From Georgenia daeguensis (GTDB taxonomy: Bacteria; Actinomycetota; Actinomycetes; Actinomycetales; Actinomycetaceae), in NCBI RefSeq assembly GCF_039537705.1, contig NZ_BAABBA010000005.1:62001-126000 (forward strand): a stretch of 64,000 bases of DNA, read 5' to 3'. The translations under genes were made by a program, and so were the position numbers. Below, in pieces: positions 31,975 to 41,028 of this stretch (positions are counted from its first letter, which is position 1; each line of letters starts with the position of its first letter). The notes below the pieces were generated by a model, which worked only from the letters and a program-made list of their open reading frames with translations, did not search any database and was not told the DNA's origin.

Positions 31975-33007
31975 GGGAGGAGCTCCTCCTCAGCGAGGCG
32001 GCCAGGCGGAGGGAGACGAGACGGTCGAGCCCGATCGCCCCGATGATCAGCGCACCGACGATCGCCCGCTGCCAGAACTGGTCGATCCCGAGGGCGGGCA
32101 GGGCGTTGTTGATCACGGTGAGGATGAGGCCGCCCAGGGCGGCGCCGAACACGGTGCCCGACCCGCCGAAGATGGCGACCCCGCCGACGACGGCGGCCGC
32201 GACGACGTCGAGCTCGAGCCCGCTGCCGGCCGAGGCGTCGACCGTGCCGAAGCGGGCCGCGTAGAGCACGCCGCCGAGCCCGGCCATCGCCCCGGCCGCG
32301 ACGTAGGCCCACATCAGGCGCCGCATGATCGGGATGCCGGCGAGCGCGGCCGCCTCGGGGTTGGAGCCGATGGCGTAGAGGTCGCGGCCGGCGCGGTACC
32401 GGCCGAGGTAGACCCCGGTGACCACGAGGACGAGCAGGGCGATGAGCATCAGGTACGGGATGCCGAGGATCCGGCCGGTGCCCAGGCCGAGGAACCCGCG
32501 CGGCATGTCGCCCGCGCTGATGCGCGAGCCCCCCGCCCAGAAGTACACGAGCCCGCGGAAGACGTAGAGGGTGCCGAGCGTCGCCACCAGCGGCGGCACC
32601 TTGCCGAGCGAGATCAGCGCCCCGTTCACGAGCCCGCAGGCCGCCCCGATGGCGATCCCGACGGCGGCGCCCGCCACGACCGGCAGCCCCGGGTTCGAGC
32701 TGAGCACGGTGGCGGTGCCGAAGGCGGAGAGGCCGAGCACGGAGCCCATGGACAGGTCGATGCCCTTGGTGAGGATGACCAGCGTCATGCCGGTCGCCAG
32801 CAGCACCGTCAGCGCCGCCGCGAGCAGGAGGTCGCGCAGGCCCTGCGGGGAGAGGAACCGCGGGTTGGCGACGGCGGTCGCGACGACGAGCACGACGAGC
32901 ACCAGCACCAGCCCGGCGGCGCGGAACTGGCGGCTGAAGCTCAGGAGCCTCGAGACGGCCGCGCCGGTGGTGACCGGCTCGGCGGGCCGCGACTGCACCG
33001 AGGTCAT
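31964..33007 (-). CDS. Rhamnose-type ABC transporter permease 1
   Basis: A 347-residue permease: TVLLATGMTLVILTKGIDLS and AAAVVGGVAIFGGSGTVFGA are the family signatures. ATG at 33007 overlaps the ATPase stop by four bases. Partner of the permease at 30910-31974 in a heterodimeric transmembrane channel. Confidence 0.9.
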   Translation of the reverse strand: MTSVQSRPAEPVTTGAAVSRLLSFSRQFRAAGLVLVLVVLVVATAVANPRFLSPQGLRDLLLAAALTVLLATGMTLVILTKGIDLSMGSVLGLSAFGTATVLSSNPGLPVVAGAAVGIAIGAACGLVNGALISLGKVPPLVATLGTLYVFRGLVYFWAGGSRISAGDMPRGFLGLGTGRILGIPYLMLIALLVLVVTGVYLGRYRAGRDLYAIGSNPEAAALAGIPIMRRLMWAYVAAGAMAGLGGVLYAARFGTVDASAGSGLELDVVAAAVVGGVAIFGGSGTVFGAALGGLILTVINNALPALGIDQFWQRAIVGALIIGAIGLDRLVSLRLAASLRRSSSRVR

Positions 33008-34533
33008 GCGGTCACCTCCTGCCGGGTCGCGGCGCGGATCACGGACTCCTCGGTGGCCTCGGCCCGCGGGAGGTCCGCGGTCAGCCGGCCCTCGCGCATC
33101 ACCAGGACGCGGTCGGCCATGCCGAGGACCTCCGGGAGCTCGGAGGAGACCATGAGGACCGCGACGCCGCGGGCCGCGAGGTCGGACATGAACCGGTGGA
33201 CCTCGGCCTTGGTGCCGACGTCGATCCCGCGGGTCGGCTCGTCGACGATGAGCACGCGCGGCTCGGTGCCGAGCCACCTCGCCAGGACGACCTTCTGCTG
33301 GTTCCCGCCGGAGAGGGTGGCCACGGCGTCGGAGAGCCGCCCGTACTTGGTGCGCAGCAGGCCGGTCCAGCGCTGCGCCTCCGCCCGCTCCGCCCGCCCG
33401 GTCAGCAGCCCGAGCCGCGCGAGCTGCCGGGTGCGGTTGAGGGTGGCGTTGCGGGTGACGGACATGTCCATGACCAGGCCCTGCTGACGGCGGTCCTCCG
33501 GCACGAGCGCGACGCCGGCGGCCATCGCCGCCCGGGGGCTGCGTGGGGGCAGCACCCGGCCGTCCACGCGTACCGTCCCGCCCTCGCGCGGGTCGACGCC
33601 GAAGATGGACTGCACCACCTCGGTGCGCCCGGCCCCGACGAGCCCGGCCAGGGCCACGATCTCCCCCGCGCGCACGGTCAGGCTGACGTCGGAGAAGACC
33701 CCCGGCCGGCTGATGCCCTCGACCTCGAGGACCACCTCCCCCGGGTCGACGTCCTTCTTCGGGAACATGGCGGAGAGCTCCCGGCCGACCATCCGGCGCA
33801 CCATCTCGTCGACGGTGATGTCCTCGACGAGGTGGGAGGAGACGAAGGCGCCGTCGCGCAGGATCGTCACCCGCCGGCACAGGGACTCGATCTCGTCGAA
33901 GCGGTGGGAGATGAACAGGACGGCCGCGCCGTCGTCGCGCAGCGCCCGCACCACCGTGAAGAGCCGCTCCACCTCGACGCCGGAGAGTGCCGCCGTCGGC
34001 TCGTCCATGACCAGGATCCGGGCCCCGCGGGAGATCGCCTTGGCGATCTCGACGATCTGCTGGTCGGCGATCGACAGCCCCTGCGCCGGCCGCTCCGGCG
34101 CGATCGGCACGGCGAGCCGGGTGAACAGCGCGGCGGCGTCGCGGTGCATCTGGCGCCGGTCGATGCGGCCGAGGCGGCCGAGCGGCTGCCGGCCGATGTA
34201 GATGTTCTCCGCCACGCTCAGGTCCGGGAAGAGCGTGGGCTCCTGGTAGATCACGGCGATGCCGGCGGCCATGGCGTCGGCGGTGGAGGAGAGCTCGACC
34301 GGCTCGCCGTCGAGGAGCACCCGGCCCGCGTCGGGCCGGTGGACGCCCGCGAGGACCTTGATCAGCGTGGACTTCCCGGCGCCGTTCTCGCCGACGAGCC
34401 CGTGCACCTCGCCGGCGTACATCTCCAGGTGCGCGCCGCGCAGCGCCCGGACGGCGCCGAAGGACTTCGAGACGTCCTCCAGCGCGATGACCGGCCGGCG
34501 GGGTGGTGGAACGGCTTCGGGCTCTTCGGACAC
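33004..34533 (-). CDS. Rhamnose-type ABC transporter ATP-binding protein (two ATPase domains)
   Basis: A 509-residue RhaT/RbsA-type tandem ATPase. Walker A GENGAGKST near residue 49, QGLSIADQQIVEIAKAI and MDEPTAAL in domain 1; GLVGAGRTE, LSGGNQQKVVLARWL and VDEPTRGIDVG in domain 2. First gene of the importer operon. A TGAATCGTTTCA site at 34547-34558 lies just 14 bases upstream of its start, so a bound LacI-type repressor would block transcription or initiation. Confidence 0.93.
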   Translation of the reverse strand: MSEEPEAVPPPRRPVIALEDVSKSFGAVRALRGAHLEMYAGEVHGLVGENGAGKSTLIKVLAGVHRPDAGRVLLDGEPVELSSTADAMAAGIAVIYQEPTLFPDLSVAENIYIGRQPLGRLGRIDRRQMHRDAAALFTRLAVPIAPERPAQGLSIADQQIVEIAKAISRGARILVMDEPTAALSGVEVERLFTVVRALRDDGAAVLFISHRFDEIESLCRRVTILRDGAFVSSHLVEDITVDEMVRRMVGRELSAMFPKKDVDPGEVVLEVEGISRPGVFSDVSLTVRAGEIVALAGLVGAGRTEVVQSIFGVDPREGGTVRVDGRVLPPRSPRAAMAAGVALVPEDRRQQGLVMDMSVTRNATLNRTRQLARLGLLTGRAERAEAQRWTGLLRTKYGRLSDAVATLSGGNQQKVVLARWLGTEPRVLIVDEPTRGIDVGTKAEVHRFMSDLAARGVAVLMVSSELPEVLGMADRVLVMREGRLTADLPRAEATEESVIRAATRQEVTA

Positions 34534-34546
34534 CGTCGTCCTCCGA

Positions 34547-34558
34547 TGAATCGTTTCA
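34547..34558. promoter_or_regulatory. LacI-type operator, copy 1
   Basis: TGAATCGTTTCA, 14 bases upstream of the importer ATPase start. The TGAA/TTCA half-sites around a central CG are the usual LacI-family pattern. An identical site lies at 34662. Confidence 0.75.
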
Positions 34559-34661
34559 AGTTGCGGCAGAACCTACCGCCGTCGCCGGGCACGGTCAACG
34601 GCTCCGCGGTCACGATCTAGTCGCCGCTTTACCGACGGCGCACGGCGCCTGCCTCGGTCCC

Positions 34662-34673
34662 TGAATCGTTTCA
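34662..34673. promoter_or_regulatory. LacI-type operator, copy 2
   Basis: TGAATCGTTTCA, identical to the site at 34547 and 57 bases upstream of the divergent LacI-family gene. Two identical sites between divergent regulator and transporter suggest joint repression and autoregulation, possibly with looping. Confidence 0.75.
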
Positions 34674-34730
34674 CCGGCGCGGGGGCGAGCGGCTACACTC
34701 GGCCCGTCCAGCGGCGGTCCGGGAGGGACG

Positions 34731-35750
34731 ATGGCGCGCACCCGCGCAGGAACGGCCCGACGGGCGAGCATCACCGACGTCGCCCGGCTCGCCGGGGTGT
34801 CCGCCGGCACCGTCTCCAACGTGCTCAACCACCCCTCGCAGGTTTCCGACCGGACGCGGACCAAGGTGCTCGACGCCATCGAGCAGCTCTCCTTCGTGCG
34901 CAACGCCTCCGCGCGGCAGCTGCGCGAGGGCACCTCCCGCACCGTGGGGGCGATCGTGCTCGACATCGCCAACCCCTTCTTCACCGCCACCGCCCGCGGC
35001 ATCGAGGACCGCCTGGCCCAGGACGACCTGGTGCTCATGCTCGCGAGCTCGGACGAGGACCCGGAGCGTGAGAGCCGCTTCGTGCGCCAGTTCGTCGAGC
35101 ACGGCGTCCGCGGCCTTCTCGTCACGCCGTCGCGCGGTACGCTCGAGACGGTGGCGCGCGTCCGTGAGCGCGGCACCGACGTGGTTCTCCTCGACCACAC
35201 CAGCCCCTTCCCCGACGTCGCGTCCGTGGCGGTCGACGACGTGCGCGGCGCCGCCCTCGCCACGGCGCACCTGCTCGAGCGCGGGCACGAGCGCATCGCC
35301 TTCCTCAACGGCCCCCTCTCGCTGCGCCAGTGCGCGGACCGGCGCCAGGGGGTGCTCGCCGCCGTCGTCGAGGCCGGCCTGGACCCCGGCAGGGTGGTCG
35401 TCGAGGTGACGCTGCCCTCCCTCAACGCGGACAGCGGCAGCCGGGCGATGGCCGAGCTGCTCGCCCGGCCCGGGCCGCCGCCCACCGCGACGTTCTGCGT
35501 CAACGACTTCACCGCCCTGGGCGCGATGCGCCACCTGCGCGAGGCCTCGATCGCGGTCCCGGAGCAGATGGCCGTGGTGGGCTACGACGACGTCGACTTC
35601 GCCCCCGAGCTCGCCGTCCCCCTGACCTCGGTGCGCCAGCCCAGCCACGAGATCGGGTGGCGGGCGGCGGACCTCCTGCTCGGCGACGGCGAGCCCGAGC
35701 AGGTCCTCTTCCAGCCCGCCCTGGTGGTCCGGGCGTCCTCGGGCGCGTGA
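34731..35750 (+). CDS. LacI-family transcriptional regulator of the rhamnose importer
   Basis: A 339-residue LacI/GalR protein. The HTH reads ITDVARLAGVSAGTVSNVLN, the hinge VRNASARQLREGTSR, and the effector domain has GAIVLDIANPFFTA and AVVGYDDVDFAPEL. GGGAGGG lies before the ATG. It is divergent from the importer operon, with two identical TGAATCGTTTCA operators between them. The effector is probably rhamnose or rhamnulose, inferred from context. Its recognition helix differs from that of the other LacI regulator (SAGTVSNVLN against SLQTVSRVLN), so the two blocks are controlled separately. Confidence 0.9.
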   Translation: MARTRAGTARRASITDVARLAGVSAGTVSNVLNHPSQVSDRTRTKVLDAIEQLSFVRNASARQLREGTSRTVGAIVLDIANPFFTATARGIEDRLAQDDLVLMLASSDEDPERESRFVRQFVEHGVRGLLVTPSRGTLETVARVRERGTDVVLLDHTSPFPDVASVAVDDVRGAALATAHLLERGHERIAFLNGPLSLRQCADRRQGVLAAVVEAGLDPGRVVVEVTLPSLNADSGSRAMAELLARPGPPPTATFCVNDFTALGAMRHLREASIAVPEQMAVVGYDDVDFAPELAVPLTSVRQPSHEIGWRAADLLLGDGEPEQVLFQPALVVRASSGA

Positions 35751-35868
35751 ACCCCTAACACCCCTACCCCCGGCGGGTGCGGAAGGGGGGCAGACGGGGT
35801 TGTGACGCCTTCGGTGCGGCCCTACCGTCGGGAGGACCGGCCCTCGCCCGTTCGCGAAGGAGCGAAGA

Positions 35869-37236
35869 GTGGAGACCACCGAACCGCGCCCGCGAGCCCG
35901 CACCGGTCTGCTCGCGGCCGGCGTCGCCGCGCTCGCCGCGCTGCTCGCCGGTACCGGGCTCCCCGCGGCGGCCGTGGGCGAGGCGGACGAGGCGCGGTAC
36001 GTCGTCGTCCTCGACGGCGCGGCCGGGGACCCGGCGGCCGAGGCCGAGGCGCACGGGACCGAGGCCACCCAGACCTTCGACGCGGCGGTGGACGGCTTCA
36101 CCGCCACCATGAGCGCCGCGGAGGCCGAGCGCCTCGCGGCCGACCCCGCGGTCGCCTTCGTCACCGAGGACCGCGTGCTCGCCGCCGTCGCGCCCGTGGA
36201 GGAGGCCGCCACCTCCGCCTCCCAGCTCATCGGCAACCAGGTCCGGCGGGTCGACGGGCCGGCGTCCTCGACCCAGGCGGGCGACGGCGCCGGCGACGTC
36301 GGGGTCAACATCGCGATCGTCGACTCCGGCATCGACCGGGCCCACCCCGACCTCAACGTGCGCGGCGGCGTGGACTGCTCGGGCGGCCGGCCCGTCTCCC
36401 CCGGCGCCGCGCTGAGCGACACCACGGGCCACGGCACGGCGGTGGCCGGGGTGGCCGCCGCGCGGGACAACGGCTTCGGCGTCGTCGGCACCGCGCCGGG
36501 CGCCCCGCTGTGGTCGGTGAAGGTCACCGACGCCGGCGGCAGCATCACCATCGCGAGCCTGGTGTGCGCCGTCGACTGGATCACCGGCACCCGCACGGAC
36601 GCCGACCCGGGCAACGACATCGCCGTCGCGAACATCTCCATCGCGGGCGGGGGCACGGACGACGGCCGGTGCGGAAGCACCTCGGAGGACGCCCTCCACG
36701 CCGCGATCTGCGGCTCGGTCCGCGCCGGGGTCAGCTACGTCGTCGCCGCCGGCAACGGGGCGCAGGACCTGGCCCGGGCCATCCCCGCCGGCTACGACCA
36801 GGTCCTCGCCGTGACGGCCGCCACGGACACCGACGGCCGGCCGGGCGGGGCGGGCCCCGACGCGTGCCCGCCGTCGCCCCTGGCGATCACCGACGACGCC
36901 GTCGCCTCCTTCTCGAACTGGGCCACCAGCGCCGCGGACCGGGCCCGGACCGTCGCGGCGCCGGGCGCCTGCATCACCACGACGGCGCCCGGCGGCCTGT
37001 ACTCGGCGGCCCGCCACGGGACCAGCTTCGCCAGCCCGGTCACCGCGGGCGCCGTGGCGCTGTGCCTGCAGAGCGGCCGGTGCCCGGACAACGACGGCCG
37101 CGAGAGCGTCACGCGGTTCCGGGAGCTGGTCGAGAGCCACAACCGGCAGCACAAAGACCACGGCTACCAGGGCGACCCGTTCCGGCCCGTCGAGGGCCGG
37201 CACTACGGCTACCTCATCACCACCTCGCTGTTCTGA
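35869..37236 (+). CDS. Secreted S8-family (subtilisin-like) serine protease
   Basis: A 455-residue subtilase. GTG start at 35869 with GAAGGAG upstream. A signal peptide (residues ~10-36, ending PAAA) is followed by an inhibitor I9-type propeptide (YVVVLDGAAGD to VTEDRVLAAV). The catalytic triad is Asp152 in IVDSGID, His188 in GHGTAVAG and Ser386 in GTSFASP. There are six cysteines in the catalytic domain, so disulfides are likely. The protein ends soon after the catalytic domain with no anchor, so it is released. It stands alone on its strand, convergent with the MFS gene. Confidence 0.92.
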   Translation: METTEPRPRARTGLLAAGVAALAALLAGTGLPAAAVGEADEARYVVVLDGAAGDPAAEAEAHGTEATQTFDAAVDGFTATMSAAEAERLAADPAVAFVTEDRVLAAVAPVEEAATSASQLIGNQVRRVDGPASSTQAGDGAGDVGVNIAIVDSGIDRAHPDLNVRGGVDCSGGRPVSPGAALSDTTGHGTAVAGVAAARDNGFGVVGTAPGAPLWSVKVTDAGGSITIASLVCAVDWITGTRTDADPGNDIAVANISIAGGGTDDGRCGSTSEDALHAAICGSVRAGVSYVVAAGNGAQDLARAIPAGYDQVLAVTAATDTDGRPGGAGPDACPPSPLAITDDAVASFSNWATSAADRARTVAAPGACITTTAPGGLYSAARHGTSFASPVTAGAVALCLQSGRCPDNDGRESVTRFRELVESHNRQHKDHGYQGDPFRPVEGRHYGYLITTSLF

Positions 37237-37268
37237 GGGGCGGCGCGTTCCGCGGGGCGCCCCCCTCA
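37235..37268. terminator. Probable bidirectional terminator between convergent genes
   Basis: GAGGGG and CGCG on the left face CGCG and CCCCCCTC on the right around a short TTC loop, giving an imperfect GC-rich hairpin that spans the two facing stop codons (37236 and 37266). Confidence 0.5.
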
Positions 37269-38573
37269 GGGAATCAGGCCCGCCCGGCGGCGGGTCGTGC
37301 GGTTCGCGTGCACCGACCAGCGCGGCACCCATCGCGCCAGCGCGGCGGCGGCCGCGCCGCCGAGCGCCCCGGTCACCCAGATGCCGGCGGCCAGCGAGCC
37401 GAGCGCCGCGCCCGCGGACGCGATGAGCGGCCCGAGCGCACCGCCGGAGTCCTGCAGCACCCGCCACATCCCGAGGAACTGGGCCCGGCCCGACGCCGGC
37501 GCGACGTCGGAGCCGAGGGTCATCAGGATGCCCGAGCTCATCCCGTTGCCCAGCCCCATGAGACCGGCGACGACGGACATGCTCACCACCGAGTCCGTGA
37601 ACGGCAGAGCGAGCGTGGCGGCGCCCATGACGATCATCGACGGCACACCGATCCACAGCCGGCCCAGACGGTCCATGACCTTGCCGGCCGGGTAGAAGAG
37701 CAGCATGTCCACCGCGCCGGCGATGCCGAAGATCAGCGAGGTGGTGGCCGGGTCGAGGTCGAGGTGCTCCCCCCACAGCGGGATGACCGTCTGGCGGGCG
37801 CCGCGCACGGCGCCGACCAGCAGCACCGCGGCGCCGAGCGTGGTGAAGACCCGCCGGTGCTCACGCAGCACCTGGCCCATCGTCGGGCCGGGCCCGGCCG
37901 CCAGGCGTGCGGTCCGCCGCGCGGCCGCCCGGGCCCGCAGCGACCCGGCCGCGGGCCGCTCCCCCGGCGCCGTGTCCGGGACGAGCACCAGCGTGAGGGT
38001 CGCGGCCGCGGCCGTCACCACGCCGAGCAGGTAGGCGTTGCGGACGTCGCCGCCGTGGATGACGAGCGCACCGACGAACGGCCCGAGGAACTGCCCGATC
38101 CGGTGCACGCCGGCCAGGGTGGAGAGCACTCGGGCGCGCCGCAGTGGCGGGGTGATCTCCGTCAGGTACGAGTGCCGCGCCAGGTTGAACACCGCCGAGG
38201 CGGCCCCGGTGGCGAGCACCGCAACGGCCAGGGTGACCAGGCCGGGCGCGAACGCCGCCCCGGCGAACGCCACCGCGGCGACGGCGCCGGCGAGGATCAT
38301 CGCGTACCGGTCGCCGATCCGGGCCGCGAGGGAGCCGGCGGGGAGGTCGGCGATGATCTGGCCGACGGGCAGCAGCGCGGCGAGCACGCCGGCGAGCGCG
38401 AGGTCGGCACCCAGCCCGACCGCGGTCGGGGCGATGATCGGGAGCATCGCCCCGAGGCCGATCTCGAACACCAGGGAGGGCACGAACGCACCCAGCACCA
38501 CGGTGCGGAGGGGGAACATCGGGGCGTCGTACGGGTCGGTGGGACGCGCGGCGCGGGGGTGATCTTCAGGCAT
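37266..38573 (-). CDS. Major facilitator superfamily transporter
   Basis: A 435-residue protein with about 12 hydrophobic segments. The cytoplasmic loop 2-3 motif appears as GSLAARIGDRYAM and the equivalent loop 8-9 motif as GKVMDRLGRLWIG, both usual for drug/metabolite antiporters. The central loop (GERPAAGSLRARAAARRTARL) is basic. Start taken as ATG 38573; an ATG at 38609 would add 12 residues. Substrate unknown. Divergent from the response regulator gene and convergent with the protease gene. Confidence 0.85.
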   Translation of the reverse strand: MPEDHPRAARPTDPYDAPMFPLRTVVLGAFVPSLVFEIGLGAMLPIIAPTAVGLGADLALAGVLAALLPVGQIIADLPAGSLAARIGDRYAMILAGAVAAVAFAGAAFAPGLVTLAVAVLATGAASAVFNLARHSYLTEITPPLRRARVLSTLAGVHRIGQFLGPFVGALVIHGGDVRNAYLLGVVTAAAATLTLVLVPDTAPGERPAAGSLRARAAARRTARLAAGPGPTMGQVLREHRRVFTTLGAAVLLVGAVRGARQTVIPLWGEHLDLDPATTSLIFGIAGAVDMLLFYPAGKVMDRLGRLWIGVPSMIVMGAATLALPFTDSVVSMSVVAGLMGLGNGMSSGILMTLGSDVAPASGRAQFLGMWRVLQDSGGALGPLIASAGAALGSLAAGIWVTGALGGAAAAALARWVPRWSVHANRTTRRRAGLIP

Positions 38574-38745
38574 GGTGCCGCCATCATCCCGTGCGGGCGG
38601 AGGAGCCACCGAACCGGGTCGCCGAGCGGTCGTCGACGGCGGTCGGACCCGCAGACCACCCGCCTGCGGGCGACCTAGCAGAACGCGAACGAGATTTCTC
38701 GACGGCTGACGCCCGAATGTCGGTGATTGTTGTTATTTTCACAGG

Positions 38746-39603
38746 GTGACCGAAACTGACGACGTGCGGACGGCGGTCGTCATCGAGGACGACGCCGACA
38801 TCCGGTTCCTGCTCGAGGCGACCCTCGGCCAGGCCGGCTTCGTCGTGCACTCCGCCGGGAGCGGCACCGCGGGCGTCGAGCTGATCCGCGCCCACCGGCC
38901 TCTGGTCACCACGCTGGACATCTCGCTGCCGGACATCGACGGCTTCGAGGTCGCCCGCCGCATCCGCATGTTCTCCAGCACCTACCTCGTCATGCTCACC
39001 GGCCGCGCCGAGGAGATCGACACCCTCCTGGGCCTGGACGCCGGGGCCGACGACTACGTCACCAAGCCCTTTCGCCCCCGAGAGCTGCGGGCGCGGATCG
39101 AGGCGATGCTGCGCCGCCCGCGCACCCTCGCCGCCCCGTCCGCGACCTCGCCGGCCGTCGCCGAGTCACCCGCGGCCGCCGGACCGTCGGCTGCCGCGCA
39201 GGGGGCGGGTTCGCCGTCGTCGCCGACGAGGGAGGCCGGGACGGGAGACGGCACGGCACCGGTCCGGACCCCGAACCGGGTGATCGAGCACCGCGGCCTG
39301 CGCATGGACGTCGATGCCCGGATCGTCGAGCTCGACGGCGCGCCCGTGCACCTCACCCGGAGCGAGTTCGACCTGCTGGCCGCGCTGCTGAGCGCACCCA
39401 ACCGGGTGGTGTCGAAGAACGAGCTGGTGCGCCGGCTGTGGGGCGACGACTACTCCACCGGGGCGGAGGTGGCGGGCGCCGACCGCCGCACCGTGGAGGT
39501 GCACGTGGCGAACCTGCGGCGCAAGCTCGGCGAGGACGCGTCCTCGCCGCGGTTCATCGAGACCGTGCGCGGTGTCGGGTACCGGCTGACTCCAGCTCGC
39601 TGA
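38746..39603 (+). CDS. OmpR/PhoB-type response regulator
   Basis: A 285-residue two-domain regulator. The receiver has acidic residues in VIEDDAD, phosphoacceptor Asp58 in TLDISLPDIDGFE, Thr in MLTGRAEE and the conserved Lys in YVTKPF. A ~55-residue Ala/Ser/Pro linker, longer than usual, leads to a winged-helix DNA-binding domain (ELDGAPVHLTRSEFDLLAAL, KNELVRRLWG, RRTVEVHVANLRRKLGE). The start is a GTG at 38746, with an AT-rich stretch upstream. No histidine kinase is adjacent; the nearest is at 45363-47012. Its last 50 bases overlap the convergent Hpt-like gene. Confidence 0.92.
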   Translation: MTETDDVRTAVVIEDDADIRFLLEATLGQAGFVVHSAGSGTAGVELIRAHRPLVTTLDISLPDIDGFEVARRIRMFSSTYLVMLTGRAEEIDTLLGLDAGADDYVTKPFRPRELRARIEAMLRRPRTLAAPSATSPAVAESPAAAGPSAAAQGAGSPSSPTREAGTGDGTAPVRTPNRVIEHRGLRMDVDARIVELDGAPVHLTRSEFDLLAALLSAPNRVVSKNELVRRLWGDDYSTGAEVAGADRRTVEVHVANLRRKLGEDASSPRFIETVRGVGYRLTPAR

Positions 39604-39928
39604 CCGCCGCCCGGATCGCCGCCACGGCGGGCTCGACGCGGCACTCGAGGGGCGGCATGCCCGAGCGCGCGCCCTCGAGGTCGCCGCTGCGGGCGGACTC
39701 GGCGACGTCGTGGGCCGCGTCGGCGAGCTCCTGCGCGCCGACCATCCAGCTGGCCGTGTACAGGCTCACGGCCGCGGTGTAGGTCCCGGCGGTGTCGTCG
39801 GAGACCAGCGCGTCGCGGAGCCGGTGCATGCGGCCGTCGAGCGCGGCGAGATAGAGGTCTGCGAAGTCCCGCGCCACGTCCGTGCCGAGATCGGCCGCCA
39901 TGTCATGGAGCGTGTGCAAGGGCGTCAT
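39554..39928 (-). CDS. Hpt-like protein lacking the phosphoacceptor histidine (first of two)
   Basis: A 124-residue protein. ATG at 39928 with GAGGAGG upstream. Residues ~22-105 match the four-helix Hpt pattern: DFADLYLAALDGRMHRLRDA, then AVSLYTASWMVGA, then LADAAHDVAESARSGDLEGA. In true Hpt domains the second segment reads AHxLKGxxxxxGA; here Val54 replaces the histidine and Tyr57 the lysine. It therefore cannot carry out standard phosphotransfer. The 3' end overlaps the convergent response regulator gene by 50 bases. It may bind the receiver without phosphorylating it. Family assignment is by pattern only. Confidence 0.65.
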   Translation of the reverse strand: MTPLHTLHDMAADLGTDVARDFADLYLAALDGRMHRLRDALVSDDTAGTYTAAVSLYTASWMVGAQELADAAHDVAESARSGDLEGARSGMPPLECRVEPAVAAIRAAVSELESAGTRHRARSR

Positions 39929-40017
39929 CGCGCCTCCTCTCCCGTAACAGGAAGCACACACCTTCACGTGCGCGCAGGGCAGTTGCGAGCAGGCTGAAGC
40001 GTGGGTGACCGGCTGCC

Positions 40018-40401
40018 TCACCCCGGGAGGCGGTACACCGCGCGAGAGGGTGGGCCCGGGATGCTGAGTGTGGCCGTGAGCTCGGTGCGGGTCACCCTCG
40101 CGGCGGCCGAGAGGTCACCCAGCGTGCGGGCGGCCGGCCAGCCCAGGCCGTGCCGGGCCGCCGCGGCGAACCCGCGCGCGAGCCGGGCGACGACGACGGC
40201 GCCGACCATCCCCGAGGTGGAGCTCAGGCTCAGCGCGGCCGCGTAGCCGTCCTCGATGTCGCCGTCGCGCACGGCGCGGTGCAGGCGGTCGACGCGTGCC
40301 GGGAGCTCCGCGAGGTACCGGCCGGCGAAGTCCCTGGCGGCGTCGGGCCCGAGGTCGGACTCGAGCGCGCGCAGCGCCACGGGATCGAGGATGGCACTCA
40401 C
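40018..40401 (-). CDS. Hpt-like protein lacking the phosphoacceptor histidine (second of two)
   Basis: A 127-residue paralog of the protein at 39554-39928, sharing DLGxDxARDFAxxYLAxL near the N-terminus. The Hpt signature segment reads ALSLSSTSGMVGA: Leu57 stands where the histidine should be and Ser60 where the lysine should be. GTG start at 40401 with GGAGG seven bases upstream; the start overlaps the signal peptidase stop (GTGA), so this protein is translated together with the signal peptidase. That coupling, and the paired loss of the histidine, suggests a scaffold or receiver-binding role in the export module. Confidence 0.65.
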   Translation of the reverse strand: MSAILDPVALRALESDLGPDAARDFAGRYLAELPARVDRLHRAVRDGDIEDGYAAALSLSSTSGMVGAVVVARLARGFAAAARHGLGWPAARTLGDLSAAARVTRTELTATLSIPGPPSRAVYRLPG

Positions 40402-41027
40402 GGATGAACCTCCTCCTCGGCCCGGTCCGTGACCGGGTGCTCGTCCTGCTCTGTCGGGTCCGCCGTCGGCTCCTCGTCCGGGGCGGTTCGCCGCTTCGGA
40501 CGGCGGGCGTCCCGTGCCGCAGTTACCAACTGTATGGCGGCGTAGCCGAAGAGGACGACGGCGACGACGACGATGCCCGTGCTCTTCTGGTTCCCGTCGA
40601 GCATGGTCGCGACGTAGCCGGCGTACGGCACGTGGTACCGGACCTCGCCGCGCAGCTGGGTGGCGGTGAGCTCCCACGGGTCCGCCGCGCCGTTCGCGTC
40701 ACCCTGCGTGGTGAACGAGACGGAGCCGTCGGTGCCGACGGAGCGGCTGACGATGCGGTGGGTGACCAGCGTCTGGTCGTCCGGGTAGGGCATGAACGTG
40801 ACGACGTCGCCGATCTGGAGCGACTGGGCGTCCTCGTCGCCCTCGACCGGCGCGACGACCACCTGGCTCCCGGTGGGGATGGTGGGCTCCATCGAGCCGG
40901 TGAGGATGGTCAGCGGGACCCACCCCAGGACGCGCGGGACCACGACGATCGCGAGCGCGAGCGCCGCGAGGAGACCGAGGATCAGCCAGAGCAGCGCGGT
41001 GCGCGCGCGTCGCAGCGGGGTGGTCAT
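40398..41027 (-). CDS. SipW-type (ER-like) signal peptidase I
   Basis: A 209-residue membrane protease. A transmembrane helix (LLWLILGLLAALALAIVVV) precedes the catalytic Ser45 in LTGSMEPTIPTGS. The general base is His90 in LVTHRIV, not lysine, placing it in the archaeal/ER-like SipW class. A second helix lies near residues 150-172, followed by a charged ~40-residue cytoplasmic tail. ATG at 41027, one base after the stop of the upstream substrate gene. SipW enzymes process non-standard signal peptides of TasA/camelysin-like proteins; two such proteins are encoded directly upstream. Confidence 0.9.
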   Translation of the reverse strand: MTTPLRRARTALLWLILGLLAALALAIVVVPRVLGWVPLTILTGSMEPTIPTGSQVVVAPVEGDEDAQSLQIGDVVTFMPYPDDQTLVTHRIVSRSVGTDGSVSFTTQGDANGAADPWELTATQLRGEVRYHVPYAGYVATMLDGNQKSTGIVVVAVVLFGYAAIQLVTAARDARRPKRRTAPDEEPTADPTEQDEHPVTDRAEEEVHP

Positions 41028-41028
41028 G

